This document shows positions 47,851 to 61,047 of a stretch of DNA of 64,000 bases, piece by piece. Each line of letters opens with the position of its first letter. Position 1 is the first letter of the stretch. This DNA comes from Apoderus coryli (lineage: Eukaryota > Arthropoda > Insecta > Coleoptera > Attelabidae). The stretch lies in the NCBI GenBank assembly GCA_911728435.2, contig OU452201.1:14074001-14138000 (forward strand). The letters are read 5' to 3'. Below the pieces are notes generated by a model, which was not told the DNA's origin, made no database searches, and saw nothing but the letters and a program-made list of their open reading frames with translations. Made by a program: the position numbers and the translations under genes.

Positions 47851-50800
47851 GAAAAAAATCCAAGAGTACTTTTTTCTTTTAAATTGAACAAGCATTGCAG
47901 ATATAATTTGTATTTTGAGATAAACCAGTGGCGTATTTATTTTTTCATTAAAAATGTCGCAATTGGTAGCCGTACGCACGCCACTGGTGTTAGTAAAAAT
48001 AATATTATTACATGAAAAAATGAAGCTAGATCACCTCTCCATACGTGCCAAATTTCATTGAAATATCTCAATTGGTTATAAAGATATTAATAAAATTCGA
48101 ATTTTTTTCTTAAATTTCAACACCCTGTAACTTTGTAACGAAGCATTTTTCGCACATAGTTTATTAACCAAACTCACATTATTTGTCGATTATCTATCGA
48201 TTCTAAAATGTATGCAGGTAAAAGTTGGACCACCCTGTATATAGTATTTTATTCTAACGACGCGACGGAGCAAAAACAAAATCAATGTCCAAAATTCGTC
48301 CACGAAAGTTTCGAATCGGAGGCTGAAATATAAACAAAAATGAAAATTGAAATATACTATGTAATAAAATTATTTCGTATTTGAAACTGGACCTAAAATA
48401 ACTTCTAAATCGGTGTGTATAGGCGGATTTTTTAAAAGGGTGTTATTATAAGCCTGTAGTGAAATCTGAAATCAAGGAATCTATTTTTACAAAATATAAA
48501 TAATTTAACACAATGCTGGCGATTTAGATTGCGAAATGAAATATTAATAGGTAAATATAATACATCAAACATAAACCTCAAAGAAATATGAAAATGAGAA
48601 ATAAATAAATACATGAAAAGTTCTACAGTTACTGCATTTTTCAGTTGACCGGCATTGAAATGTAGTAAGTAAACATTAATTTTCATAACAATAAAGTTTT
48701 TCCAGTTTACGCTTACTTTTACTTATTTTCAATTCGTAAGATTCAAAACAAATCTAATATTTACAATAATTTGGAGAAGCAGTGCAAATTTCATTTTCTT
48801 CTACTATAAGTAGGCACTTTAATTATAAGTTCATTATACAAGGTGAATAACGACTTGTAGGAAAACTACTCCGATTTCTTTCTTTTTTTTTTTTCAACGC
48901 GCAACTACATATGTACATCAATTGTGGCTACATTTTGAGAATAGTTAATTTTATACCAAAAAGTGTGTCATATCAAAGTTTTTTTTTAATGGGACACTCT
49001 ATATTTGACAGTACATAGCATTTAAAAATATATCGACCTTGTATTAATATTTCCTATGCGTATTTTGAATAGTTTTGGAGAAAATAATTATTTTTTAATA
49101 ATGTACTGTTTTAAAAAAAAAAATATATTATCATAAACTATCGTAAATTATTAATGATAATATGCTAGTTGTGTAGGCAATTTACGAGGCAAATAGATAC
49201 ATACCGGTGTTTGTTTTTTTCCTACAGGATGTCCTGAAAAAATATAGACTTTTTCCCTAATTTAAATACTCATTTCCTCAAATGGAACAGCCTGTATATT
49301 TTTATTTCAAAAAAATGTTAGATTTAATTTTCTATACATTTATCATAGGAATTGGTATACATCTCCTGATTATTTTTTACATAATACAGAAACAAAAAAC
49401 AGATACACATATTTCCGGTAAAAAGAGAAAATAACATTTTTTTCAGGATGCTAGGACCTCCTTCATATACAATTATAGAAGTTCAAATAATCAAGAAAAT
49501 ACGTGATGATTTCGGTATGGAAACACTCTGTACCTATAGCTATTATTATTATCATATGATTATGTAGCATACATTCAGTTAAACAAAATTAGATACATAC
49601 CTACTTGACTTGCTTGTTTGTAAGTATTGGAAAAAGCAGGACAGAACACTTATTTTTATTGCCCGATTCCTATGTTAACACTTGAACCCGAACTATATTA
49701 GTTTCGGTACAGATTACGTACATTATTTAGTGTATTAACGCATGTTATAAGTAATAAGGAAGGTACTCGTACTTCCAAACTACCTTTAGTTTGAAACATA
49801 AAAAATTGCTCATACATAAAGCAGGTAAGTGCTATATTACTTATATTATGTTATATTCCCAAAAACTTCATGACAGAAATTAACTGATTCTATAATGTAA
49901 CCGTATTTGAATCACCAGTATTGTTATTCTTTTTTACCTCCCGCATAGTATACTAGAATAGTATTTTTGAGGTTTTCTAATTACGACGTACATTTTCTTA
50001 GAATAATCAGGTTTTACTCGGTATCTCTTTTCATGGCGTGTAAGAACAATTTTCTAAAGGGTTTAAAAGGCGTTTTCGAGAGAGCCAAGGCGTGTTTTAA
50101 TTCGAAGATTATATTAGGTTTAGTTTACCTTATTTTATTTATTTATTTTTAACTTCCTTAAGAGGCTTATATTGATATGCATGTACGTCTAGTGCCGGCA
50201 CTTCGACAAGAATCTTTGACAAAATGCTAACGCTTTTTGCTGGACAAGACAGTATTCACATGAGTTGCTACGAAAAAACGAAAAACGCATTTAAGTCTGT
50301 TTCCATTTTATTTATCTAACTTGGTCGTAGCAAAATAAAATTAGTGTCCAAAAGGCACTCGAACTTAAAAGATGAGCATCAAAATACACTAATAAAACCA
50401 TTTTTCAAATTAAACTAAAATATCAGTTCAAGGGCAGTTACAAAATAAATAATTATTATTTTATAATTACTATTTTTTCTAATATAAATAGTCAATCAAT
50501 CATCAATTATTGGGCCTAATTTCCCAAAATCTTTTAATTTTAAAACATATATTACCTACGTCTACTTTTTTTCTGTGGTTTTACTAAATAAATTATATTA
50601 CTTTATAAACTGAATCAAATTAATTATTGATAATTCCGAATATTTATATTTAATTGTAATTGCCGATACATTATCCATTGTTTGCTTTTCGTAAAAACTA
50701 CTGAGCAAACATCACTAGTCATCGTGATTAAAAATGTTTATAGAATAAGTACCTACAATAATTATAGTGAATTTATAAAATATACAATTTTCCATTGATA

Positions 50801-51324
50801 TAAAATTAATTAGTAAAAAAGGCATAGTCCATAAATGGTATGGAGAGTATGGTTGAAGATGTCTTACATAATAATAATTAATAACTTTTTTGATCGAATC
50901 AAAAATCAGGACACTTACCAATTCATATCTTCTACTGTAGCTTTTTTTAAATGATTACAGATACGGATAATTATGTCGCTAGCCGTTTATTTCTACCAAA
51001 AAAAAATTATAGTTTAGTTATTGAAGTTAGTTTTTGATTTGGTACCTGTGATTGAATTATTCGACTCTGTGTGAATTATTTAGACGACTTTTTGCCACAC
51101 TCTGGTATCCATGATAACACACCCCGTATAATATAAATGATTTCAATTATTGGAATTGAAAAAAACGAAAATTTCAAACTAATCATGAATGTATTAAAAT
51201 GTGTAGGTATGTGATTCGATAAAAAGAGTAATAAAGCAACACATGCTTATGTGTAGTTTGAATTAACACGGCTTGCTGATTAATTGTTATTAATTTTATT
51301 TCTATCGATTTATCAACAGCAAAA
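47851..51324. other. 3.5 kb without a recognisable gene
   Basis: AT-rich, with repeat ends (CACCCTGTATA at 48226, AGCCTGTATATTT at 49288, ACACCCCGTATAA at 51119) and several oligo-A/T runs. One small frame, 50033-50152 (39 codons, MACKNNFLKGLKGVFERAK then a hydrophobic end), has an ATG and a stop but no supporting evidence. Nothing else is supported. Confidence 0.5.
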
Positions 51325-53332
51325 ATGTCTGAAATGGTATTACAAGAAATAAAAGATTTGGAAAACCTAATCAAAGCAAAGAAAAATTGTAGAGTCCTAA
51401 GTCACACAGTAACACGACTAACAGCTCCAGGAGATAATTTCGGCAGTTTAATGGTAAAAATCGATATAAAAATAGAGCAAAATGGAAATGAAGAAGATGA
51501 GATACATTTAGTTGGCAAAATGCTTCCAGATGCATATGCACAAGAAATATTTAATAGTCAATTGACGTTCAAAAATGAAGTTGCATGGTATACAATTGTT
51601 ATTCCAACTATGCAGGAATTTCGACGTGAGCAAAACGTTGAGAGGACTTTGGACTGTTTTGCTGAGAGTTTCGGTTCCAGGATAAGTTTGGATCCGGGTA
51701 GTGAGGTAGTTGATAATGATGCCGTGTTGTTGCTGGATAATTTATTAGTACAAGGTATTGTAAAAAATGCTGATCATACAATATTTTTTATATTTTATTT
51801 ATAATTTTATTAAACTCATTCCTACACAACACCTCAAATTAAAATGAAAACAACCTCTTCCGGACGTAATTTGTATAAAAACACTTAAAAAGGCAGTGTA
51901 TTTTTTGTAATCCAAATCTACATGAGAAAAAATACTATCTGAATATTATATTCTTAATATGCCTTATGGCATCTGAATTTTGAGGTTTCCAATGATATAA
52001 CAATGATCTTCTATTGTGTTCCAGGCAATTTTAAACTGGGACAACATAAGTATTAAAGGAACTATTTTATTTAATAGAGTGGTCTGTATTTTGATTATGC
52101 AACTTTCGAGATTGTGTAAAAAAGTAAACAAAATTCAAAACAATATTTTGACGATTTTACATTATTTTCTGTTATTTTTTCTGTGACGTCTGTTCTTTCA
52201 GGATGTTTGTTAGCGCATCTTAATGATGGTATCCCTGTGCCTAACCCCTTTGTTGAGTGACCGTTTTCATAACTTATGGAAATCAGCGTGGCAAAAATAT
52301 TTCAAACCCAAACTCATTATAGCAATCAGTGGCAAAATGTTTTGAGCTTCTTAACTGATGGAAAGTGCGAGAATTTTCACTCCCATTATACCTTTCCTTT
52401 ATATACCTGGCCCAAGCGATCAAAATTACACAGGGCGGTCCACTGTGCGACTAGAAGAAATTCAGTTATTGTAGTGTAGTATAATAAACATAATTTATCG
52501 TATGAAGGGTGGAATACTTTTAACTTTTATTATTTTTTTTGTTATAGGTTACCAAATGCTAGATAGAACGGTTGGTTTCGATTTAAAATTAACCAAAGTA
52601 ATTTTAAAAATCCTGGCAAATTTCCATGCAACCGCAATAGCACTGAAATTAAAAAAACCAAAATTGTTTGAATCTAATATAAAACCATACTTTTACAAGC
52701 CGTCACCAAGTCCGGAAACAGAAAAACGCCATCAATTACTTGTATTTGAAAACGACATTGAAGTCATTAAAGAGTGTGCGAATTGTGAACCATACATTGA
52801 GCAGTTAAAAAACAATTTAGCCCAGGGTCCATTTCCGAGACCAAAAATTCGTGAGCCGTGGTGTACAACAACTCACGGTGACTTTTGGACGAACAACATT
52901 TTGGTACAGACAAACCAAGATGATACTGAAATAAAAATCGTCGATTTACAAGTACTTGATTATCGTTCTGGCGCTGGCGATCTAATATTCTTTCTATTTA
53001 CCAGTGTAAAATTGAACATTTTGAAGGCACATATAGATCAATTAATTAAATATTATTACGACGAATTCATAAAATCTCTAATTGACTTGAAAACTAACAC
53101 AGAGCCGTTTTCATTTGATGCGTTCCAAAAAGAATTGGAATTAGAAAGTAAAGGAGGTCAAGTTGGGCATATTTTGTTTATGCTGCATGTAACTTTAGCA
53201 CCAAAGGAAAAAGTACCTGAAGAAATTGAATTGAAGTGTGTGTTTGAGCACAGAAAAATTGTTAGTTTAGAGCACAAAGAGCGACTGTGGTATCTAATCA
53301 CTGAACTAGGGACGAGAGAATGGTTATATTGA
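51325..53332 (+). CDS. EcKL / CHK kinase-like protein 1 (404 aa, two exons)
   Basis: Exons 51325-51754 and 52548-53332 join G|GT in phase 1 (LLVQ|GYQMLDRT), giving 404 aa, the usual size of the insect EcKL family. The ATG context is AAAAATGTC. The family has a choline/aminoglycoside-kinase fold and is thought to phosphorylate hydroxyls of ecdysteroids or plant-type toxins in the cytosol. Visible motifs: RLTAPGDNFGSLM at the nucleotide loop, LVGKML with the ATP-binding Lys, LLLDNL at the hinge, catalytic loop THGDFWTNNI, and metal site KIVDLQVLDY. All key residues are present. Tandem paralogue at 56460-58657. The intron (51755-52547) shows nothing notable. Confidence 0.88.
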
Positions 53333-53700
53333 CGTAATTTTTATATTAAGTACAGGGTGGGTCATCTTTTGGTTTTCTTTATAAGACACCGTTAACGCCG
53401 TTACTCCAAAACCATTGAGATATAAGGAGACGCTATAAGCATTATTTTACATTATACAGAAACGGGTGCATTGGGTGAGGCGTAAGCGCATACCAATATG
53501 GCGGATTCTCCAGAGCCGCATTAACTATTTTTGTTGACGTTTTTGCTTTTAATTTGCAGCTTGGGTTTATACTTTATTTTCAAATATTATGCAGTGTACA
53601 AAATACTTAAATATAGGTAATTATTGATATTTGATACCTAAATCCAGGAATAAAAGACGTTAGTACTTTATAAATTATATATTAATACCCTTTAAACAGA
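53333..53700. other. Spacer with a repeat end
   Basis: It starts about 20 bp after the kinase stop with ACAGGGTGGGTCA, a repeat-terminus-like sequence, and holds no coding sign. Confidence 0.4.
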
Positions 53701-54180
53701 ACAATTTTATTTAAATGTTGCGCTATGCAATCCACTTTATTTTTACTTAAATAATACATCCTGGTATTAACATATTTAGTCGCAATAGATTTGATCAGTA
53801 AATGTATATGGTTATCAAACACTGATTTGATCAAAACCGTGCACAAATAAATTAGGAAAAATATTACTATTTACAAATTCCTTTAAAACAAGGTTTATTA
53901 TGAATCCTGCGGACAACTTTTCATTAGTAGCTACTACAAGATTTTTTATGATCTTTTCGGATTGGAAGCAAACGTCTAAAACATCTTTTGAAGGAATTTG
54001 TAAATCCTTTTTTTGCCTTCATTTTAATAAAAGAATAACACTTTTTAATGCATCTCGACATTCTCTGCAAATAATTTGCTTCTTTAAACTAAAAACAACA
54101 AATCCAGCAATATAAACAATAATGAATTTCGAAAATTCAGAAAATGGTCCAGGAAGATAATCATGATCTGGATAAATTAT
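53701..54180 (-). pseudogene. P-element / THAP9-like transposase C-terminal fossil
   Basis: The minus strand, from 54180 down, reads YPDHDYLPGPFSEFSKFIIV then YIAGFVVFSLKKQIICRECR, followed by a stop. After a frameshift it continues with IPSKDVLDVCFQSEKIIKNL and later LLIKSIATKYVNTRMYYLSK. These match the order of blocks at the C-terminus of THAP-domain P-type transposases. At least two frameshifts and several stops are present, and no catalytic N-terminal part or THAP zinc finger was found. Confidence 0.7.
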
Positions 54181-54699
54181 ATTTGTGTACATTTCTCGTT
54201 AGTATCCAATTAATTCGAGACACATATTCTGTCCAGATATGGCTACGAGCAGGATCTTTAGGAAATCTAAAAACCAGAATATGTTTTTAACACACATTTA
54301 GGGGTCTTTTTTGCTAGAAAGTGATGAAAAAGTAGAGAGTTTGAGAGTAGAAATCAAGTAAAGGAATTTGTAAAAAAAAAACTACAATGCACGTATCAAT
54401 TGTTCAGTGCAGAAAGAGAATGCTACCAGACTCCTATAATAATGTGTTTTAATAAGTTCGCCTAAAAAACCCTAAATACGTCCATGTACAATGTTTACAA
54501 TATTTGGTACATACCTATGAAACGTTATTTCTGATATTTTCTGGTCGATTTCACTTCTACTACTGCAACTACGCACAGCACAGGACACCATTATAGTATA
54601 TTGTCAAATAACCGTCCAAAAAAACACGAAAAACTTAAGTAAACTTGTAAAATACTCGTAAATAACACTATAAACTTGAAAGCACGACAAATGATAGAT

Positions 54700-54880
54700 A
54701 TCTTATACCAAAATGGCGTACCTGCACCCGCTTTTGGCCACGTTAGAGCGTCTCCCCCCACCTCAATGTCCAAAACCCATACCAAACAATTGGGTGGTCT
54801 ATGGCTACATGTGGATTTTCCGAACCAATACGATACGGCAATTTTGCTTGGAAATCCGAAAAGATGACTTTTTGAGCAAA
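54700..54880 (-). pseudogene. Possible Tc1/mariner fragment
   Basis: A minus-strand frame reads ISKQNCRIVLVRKIHM, reminiscent of the VNKQNCRxW-ENPH block of insect Tc1-type transposases. It is short and decayed. Confidence 0.3.
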
Positions 54881-54884
54881 ACAT

Positions 54885-55655
54885 CCCTTGTTTAGTTGAA
54901 GTAATAAATCATATCAAAGTGTTATAACATCTCAAAATTTGGAATTTATATAAAAAAGCATTTGTTTATAGTCTAAAGTTGCTCAGGGTTCTTATTATAT
55001 CATATTTATTAATTTAGCATAATTATTAATTTGGTTTATAGAACAATATATAAGCATATCTAATTTCGACTTTATTTTTTAATTTATACTTAGGACTATA
55101 TTATTTAAGGTTGTGATTCTTGTATTAATTATTGAACACAAACATTAATCTTTGCTTGTATATAAGTGGTGCCTATGATTACAATGCATTTAACTTTTAT
55201 AGTAGCAGCAAAGATTAATTGTACATTAATCTTTGGCAGCAGCAAACCTTTCTTTATTTTTCTTGTTAAAATTGCATGATCTGCTTTGTATAATAACTGG
55301 GATAAGTTGGAATACCCTCAAAGAAAAAAACAATTTTTTTGTCGTTTCTGATGTGTAAATAATTTAATTTCAATTTATAAATAATAATTTGGCAATATTA
55401 TTTACCTATTTAATTGTTGTAATTTTATCGTATGAAAGAATTGATTTAGTTATATTAGCAAAAAAAAACAAAGATTATAGTGTAACACAGATTGGCAAGA
55501 TACCTCGAAAAGTGAAGAGTAGCGATATTTTGAACACAGAATTAAACTGAATTTATTAATCGTAAAATAGCAAGGCGCCATCAAATTCACTATTTTAATA
55601 TTTGTTCATTACAGCAGGTATGTTTTATCAAAAACATTGCAAAACAATCATGATA
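54885..55655. other. Gene-free AT-rich stretch
   Basis: It contains three CAAAGATTAAT motifs within about 90 bp (minus at 55149, plus at 55209, minus at 55225), related to the 31-bp repeat in the dynein intron. Nothing else is supported. Confidence 0.4.
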
Positions 55656-55936
55656 TCGGTGTAGTTGGCTTGTGGTTTCAACAAAATGGCGCTATATGCC
55701 ATACAGCTAACGATACAATCGCTTTATTGAGGGAAACGTTCGATGACAACATCATCTCAAGAAATGGTCGTGTTAATTCCCCACCAAGATCTTATGATCT
55801 GGCACAATTGCATTACTGGGGATACGCGAAATCTCTTGTTTACGTGGATAAGGCCGAAACGATTGAAGCTTTGGAAACCAACATAACTCGAATTATTCTC
55901 TCTCGCAAAGTGCGTTCGAAAATTATCTTTACTTAA
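55656..55936 (+). pseudogene. Mariner-type transposase C-terminal fossil
   Basis: The frame reads LWFQQNGAICHTANDTIALL, RETFDDNIISRNGRVNSPPR, SYDLAQLHYWGYAKSLVYVD and KAETIEALETNI. Conventional members have WFQQDGAxxHTA and DLTPLDFFLWG; here the second catalytic Asp is Asn and the third site is lost, so it is inactive even where open. Confidence 0.75.
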
Positions 55937-56459
55937 ACATTAAATGGCATGAACTAAACTAACATCCCAAATAAACATTTTCCTCAATACATTGATTTTT
56001 ATGTTTCATTAAAAAAATAGGAAGCTTTTATTGGATTAAATGTTAGTTAATGGTACACTAAAGTTTGTTTATGAAAAGTTTTTTGACAAAATTAAAATTA
56101 CCTAAACCGCGATCAAGTACCACGTGACTTTTTTGATGAGAAGCAATTCTTCTTTATCTGCCCGACTTAAAGTGTATTGGCTTCCTTGTTTCAATGACTG
56201 GTTTCACATAAAGTAACTCTGTTTTGATAGATTTATCGTGTTATTAGTTTGAAACAATTTTAGGTGCAGCCCACGTAAAACTAGCTTCACACTACTTGAA
56301 ATTAAATTTTAAAATGATAACATAGCACTTGATCAAAAATGATACAACCTGATAATATATAGGTATAAGTATACGACATATATAGGTATTCGGTATAAAA
56401 ACAAAATTACGCAAGTAACTTTTTTTATCAAAACACATCTTGTGATTCCTCCTTCAGTA

Positions 56460-58657
56460 ATGGAATTAGAACAGGTTGTTACCTTAGATTATCTGCTCAA
56501 AGATAAAATCAATGGAAAAATTACCAGTTATTCCGTTAACCGCTTAACAGCATCAGGTGAAAATTTCTTAAGTTTAATATACAAAGTTGTCGTCAAGTGC
56601 ATTAAACGCGGTTATAAACCTAAAGTAGAAACATTGGAATTAGTGGCAAAATGCTCTGAAAGATTTATAGATCAGGGACCATTTAATTCAGTTGAAATAT
56701 TCCAAAGAGAAGTTGATTGGTATAGTAAAATAGTGCCAGAGTTGCATAACTTTGCAAAGATATTTGATGTATCTGATTATGCAGAAATCTATCCAATATT
56801 TTATGGAGCAAAGGTCTCGGACCCTGGAAGTGATGATAAAGATATATTGCTCTTGGAGAAAGTAGAACCAGGTAGGTTTTATATTATTTAGGTTATTCTT
56901 TTTGAGTGATGTAATATAATTGGAAATAAATCCGAAAAACAGCAAAATATTCCAACAAAAATTCTATTAAAAAACGAAGAAAAAATACGCCAGAAAATCT
57001 TTCGCAAATCAAAACTAAACAAAAATGTTTATACTTGTTTCAGGAAGTGAAAATTTGGTCGCAATTTGCGAAAGGATACAAAATTATTTTGAATTTAGTA
57101 ATATAAAATATATACAGGGTATACGAAATCTAAACTACCAAACAAAGGGATAATTGCATGATAATTAAACATAAATCGCCTTATCGATGATTGATATTCA
57201 ATAAACGGTCTGTCTATAGAGAAAATTGACAAAATGATATATAAATAAATAATATAAAATCCAAAAATATATATTTTTAGAATAAAAAAGTTGATATCAA
57301 CTTCCGGTATGACTGCAAATGGTACAACTTCAAAATATGCTTTAGATTGATAGCTCAGATTGACTTGTTTAAGTACCAAGATTCCCAGAACAATCACATG
57401 ATTAGTTTTCAACAACTTTTAAGATATCATCGACCGTGGATAACTTTGAATAAATGTTATATTATTTGTTGTTAATGTCTACGTCTACTTCAAATCAGCA
57501 TTCTATTATAAAGATCAAATGAAATGATATAACAATCCATTACTTCATTATAATTAATATAAAATATAACATAAGACTAGAGACAATCACAGACACAAAA
57601 AAAGAAAAAAATTATAATCATCTCAAATAAAACCCACACAACTTCTTCGTAAACATCGAAACACCGACAAAACGAAAATTTGAAATACGCAACCCTCCAC
57701 AAAAAAGTTTTTCTGCATATATGTACTTCTAACTATGGGTAGAGACAAATTCATTTTTGATCTTACATTATAAGTATGCACATCTGAGCAAAGAGCTTTC
57801 TACTAATTGCGCAACAGTTAAATTGGTTTAATTTAATTTCAGATTTCAAAATGTTTGACCGACATGTTGGTTTCGATTACGACACAACAAAAAGTGTATT
57901 GAACTACCTAGCCAAATTCCATGCATTACCAATATCATTAAAATTAAAAAAACCGACGCTATTCCAACAAAAGATTTTACCATTATTAGATCCAATAAAA
58001 CACAAAGTTGTTAAGAGCGAACACACTGGTGCAGCGGTCGACCTGTCTTCTTACATCATGAAGCCACTGACAGAAAAATATAGGCATGATGAGGTTTTAC
58101 TCAATCGATGCCGAAACGTCGTTAAACAGTTTCCGCAGCATCAAGTTCAAGTTCGTGAACCATGGGCAACAAACAGTCACAACGATTTTTGGGTGAATAA
58201 TATTTTGATTAAGAAAGATAGAACAAAAAAATCAACGAAAGTAAAAATTTTAGATTTTCAATTAATAGACTACAGATCATTAGCATCTGATTTAATTTTC
58301 TTTCTATTTACCAGCGTTAAGACGTCCTTATTAAAAACACAATTATTTGATGAACTCGTTAAATACTATTACGATCAATTGATCATAAACTTGAAACAAT
58401 TCAATATTGACACATCGAAAGACTTTTCGTATGAAGATTTATTAAGAGAGATTGAGTTGGAAATCAAAGGTGGTGAATATGGTCATATAGTTTTAATGCT
58501 AAACATAACATTTGGTAAAAAGTTTGAAAAAGTCGATTTGAACAATAATGGAAACGATGATATAGAAGTTATATTCAAGCGAAATTTCAGTAACGAGGAA
58601 TATATAGAAAGATTGTATGTTATTACGGAAATATGCACAAAAAAGGGATGGATATAG
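56460..58657 (+). CDS. EcKL / CHK kinase-like protein 2 (408 aa, two exons)
   Basis: Exons 56460-56871 and 57843-58657 join G|AT in phase 1 (KVEP|DFKMFDRH), giving 408 aa. The start ATG 56460 opens MELEQVV. The intron sits at the same place and phase as in gene 1, confirming tandem duplication. Motifs: RLTASGENFLSLI, LVAKC with the ATP Lys, LLLEKVEP hinge, KILDFQLIDY metal site. The catalytic loop reads SHNDFWVNNI, so the Gly of the usual HGD is Asn; the His, Asp and Asn residues remain. The C-terminus ends TEICTKKGWI against TELGTREWLY in gene 1. Intron 56872-57842 contains a repeat end (ATACAGGGTATAC, 57113). Substrate unknown. Confidence 0.88.
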
Positions 58658-58841
58658 AATTTTAAGTTAATGCTACTGCATATTATTTTCATTATGTGTA
58701 ATGATATAAAATATACGTTAAAAAAGTTCATCTTCTTAATTTAATTAACATAGAAAAGTAATTAAGAAATATTTTGTTTTACCATTCAGCTTTCAACTTC
58801 ATAGTTTGTATTAATTGCTAAACTACGTATTATATTTTATA

Positions 58842-58847
58842 AATAAA
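58842..58847 (+). terminator. Poly(A) signal AATAAA of EcKL gene 2
   Basis: Hexamer about 185 bp after the stop codon, followed by an AT-rich stretch. Confidence 0.5.
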
Positions 58848-59058
58848 AATATATGTATTCTCGAAAAAATATTTATTGAACATTTTATTTTACTTTTCTA
58901 AATTAAATACCTATATCACAGATATCTTTTAAATTAACAACAAGAAGGAACATATTTATACAACAAATACTTAATGAATTTCTCCAAAAATTCAAACTAT
59001 ATACGCTTATGCAAAATTATATATCAAAAAATTCATTGATCCATCAAAGTATGTAGGT

Positions 59059-59243
59059 ACAGCTAAATGGGCCGGGCCCCCATTAACTTTTTAATTTATG
59101 TCGCACTAGAGCTAATTGTTAGTATGGACGTTCTAGCACCCAATGTGAAAATAATGTTTATACAAAAATATTTTGAACCATATTTGCGATATTTTTTTCC
59201 AATCAAATTTAAAAGTTAATGGGGGAGGGGTCCATTTAGCTGT
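59059..59243. mobile_element. Short MITE, about 35-bp imperfect terminal inverted repeats
   Basis: The left end ACAGCTAAATGG...CCCCCATTAACTTTT is mirrored at the right end. The total is 185 bp with no coding sequence, and ACACCCTGTATAAATTATA follows directly. Confidence 0.65.
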
Positions 59244-61047
59244 GAACACCCTGTATAAATTATACAAAAATACGAACTTTACAAAACAACATACTCATTA
59301 AATATTAGTTAACATATTTAAGAAAATGTAATCAAAGTAACATTACACGTCAAAAACAAGCATAGAACAATGTTGTAGAGGTAAAATAATAAATACATTA
59401 AACTAAACAACTAACTTTTTCCATAACAGAATTTTTAACAGTTTTAACAGAAGATTTTAAGCAGAACCATTTTTAAATGCACCTCAATTAAGTATTTACC
59501 GTTTATTATTCTACTCAGATGGGTTTGTCTGGTCAGTTTCATAAACCCCCAAACGATCACCCATCCAAATTCCAACCGTGTTGCACGTTGCACTTCGACG
59601 GCCCACATCATATCAATCTATGATGATAATCCGATCGAGTAATATAACAATCGCATTTTTTATTTTAAGAAAATTGCTGAAGATTTGTTAACACTAAAAA
59701 ACTAAATATGAAACAATAAACAAGGTCTTAGATATTTAATTTAAAAATATGTTAGTGAGTATTTGGGAATAATAAATAAATAAGGTACCTTGTCTCGTAC
59801 CTGGAAATCACAGCCAATGTCGAAAAAGGCGATCATATGTTACATCCATACACATGAAAAAATACATCTGTAAGTTGTCACAATTATTATTATGTAAGTG
59901 GGGTAAAATATGTGCATATTTTTCATATGCAAATTTCATTTTCATTGGTTAAAGAAAGGAGTTTTTATCGCATATCACAAAACCTACTTCACTTTCATCA
60001 TTTTTTAATAGTCCCGTTCAAAATTGTTCTAAACTGTTCAAAACTCATGTATGAAAATTAAGATTTATGAATTTGATTAAAAATTAGTTTAATTATAACA
60101 TTAAAATACGCATTTAATGATTTTATTTAAAAAATACTAAGAAATGTTTCCGATCAAATATAAGATAAATATTTTTTAACTAAATTTTAAATTTAAAAAA
60201 TATTATGCAATTTAAGTATTGCAAATTGTTGATATTTTAATTAATTAATTGAAATTCTAACTAAAATTTTTAATAACTGTCTATTTAAAATACGCACACA
60301 GCACAGGCACAGCCTCAAAATTCGGGCATAAAATATTAATATTATCAATTTTAAACCCACTGCTATTAAGATCATAAAATAGTAGCTACCTACATTAAAG
60401 AAGACTTGTACCATATAAATATGTTAAAAATCAAAAGTTAAAAAGAACAAGCATTTAAAAATTAACAATTAAATACAATAATAAATATTAACTGCCACTC
60501 GATTCTATATTTATTTTAACTGGAATAAATAGAAACGCAAATTCGGAAAAAGGTAATTTCGCTAAAATGAGAAATGAACATAATATAACATATTATAACC
60601 TTCAGTGAACTATTATTTTTATTATAAGTTATCGAATTAGAATAAGACATCAAAAGAGGCTACATTTTTGGATTATACGCATACATCTTTGTAGTATATC
60701 CTTTTAATAATAGCATAAATGTTTACTTTATTGTTTTTTTTTGAAAAAGTCTCCAATAGCAAAGAAAAATTTGGATACCTTGATTCTCACAATTTGGAAA
60801 AATTATTGAATTAAAATGGAATTAATTCAAGTGGGTTCGTCATAGACATGCTTTGAAGAACTCTATTCAAACTCTGAAGCAACAATTGATTGAAAGCTTA
60901 CGTGGTGTATAATAGGAATAGCCTAATGTTAACAAAACAAGCCAATATATATTTCAAATCCCGATACTGCTATATACAAAAAGACACCGAATAGGCATTC
61001 CAGCTAAGAAAATATAGAATTCACAGGTAAGAAAAAATAAATAATTG
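59244..61047. other. 1.8 kb without a recognisable gene
   Basis: Very AT-rich, with only short frames. It probably includes the 3' UTR of the LRR gene at its right end, though no AATAAA on the minus strand was pinned down. Confidence 0.45.

Noticed and set aside
53900..54115. 71-codon plus-strand frame with a good ATG
   Set aside because: The opposite strand carries the P-type transposase blocks, which explains the open frame better.
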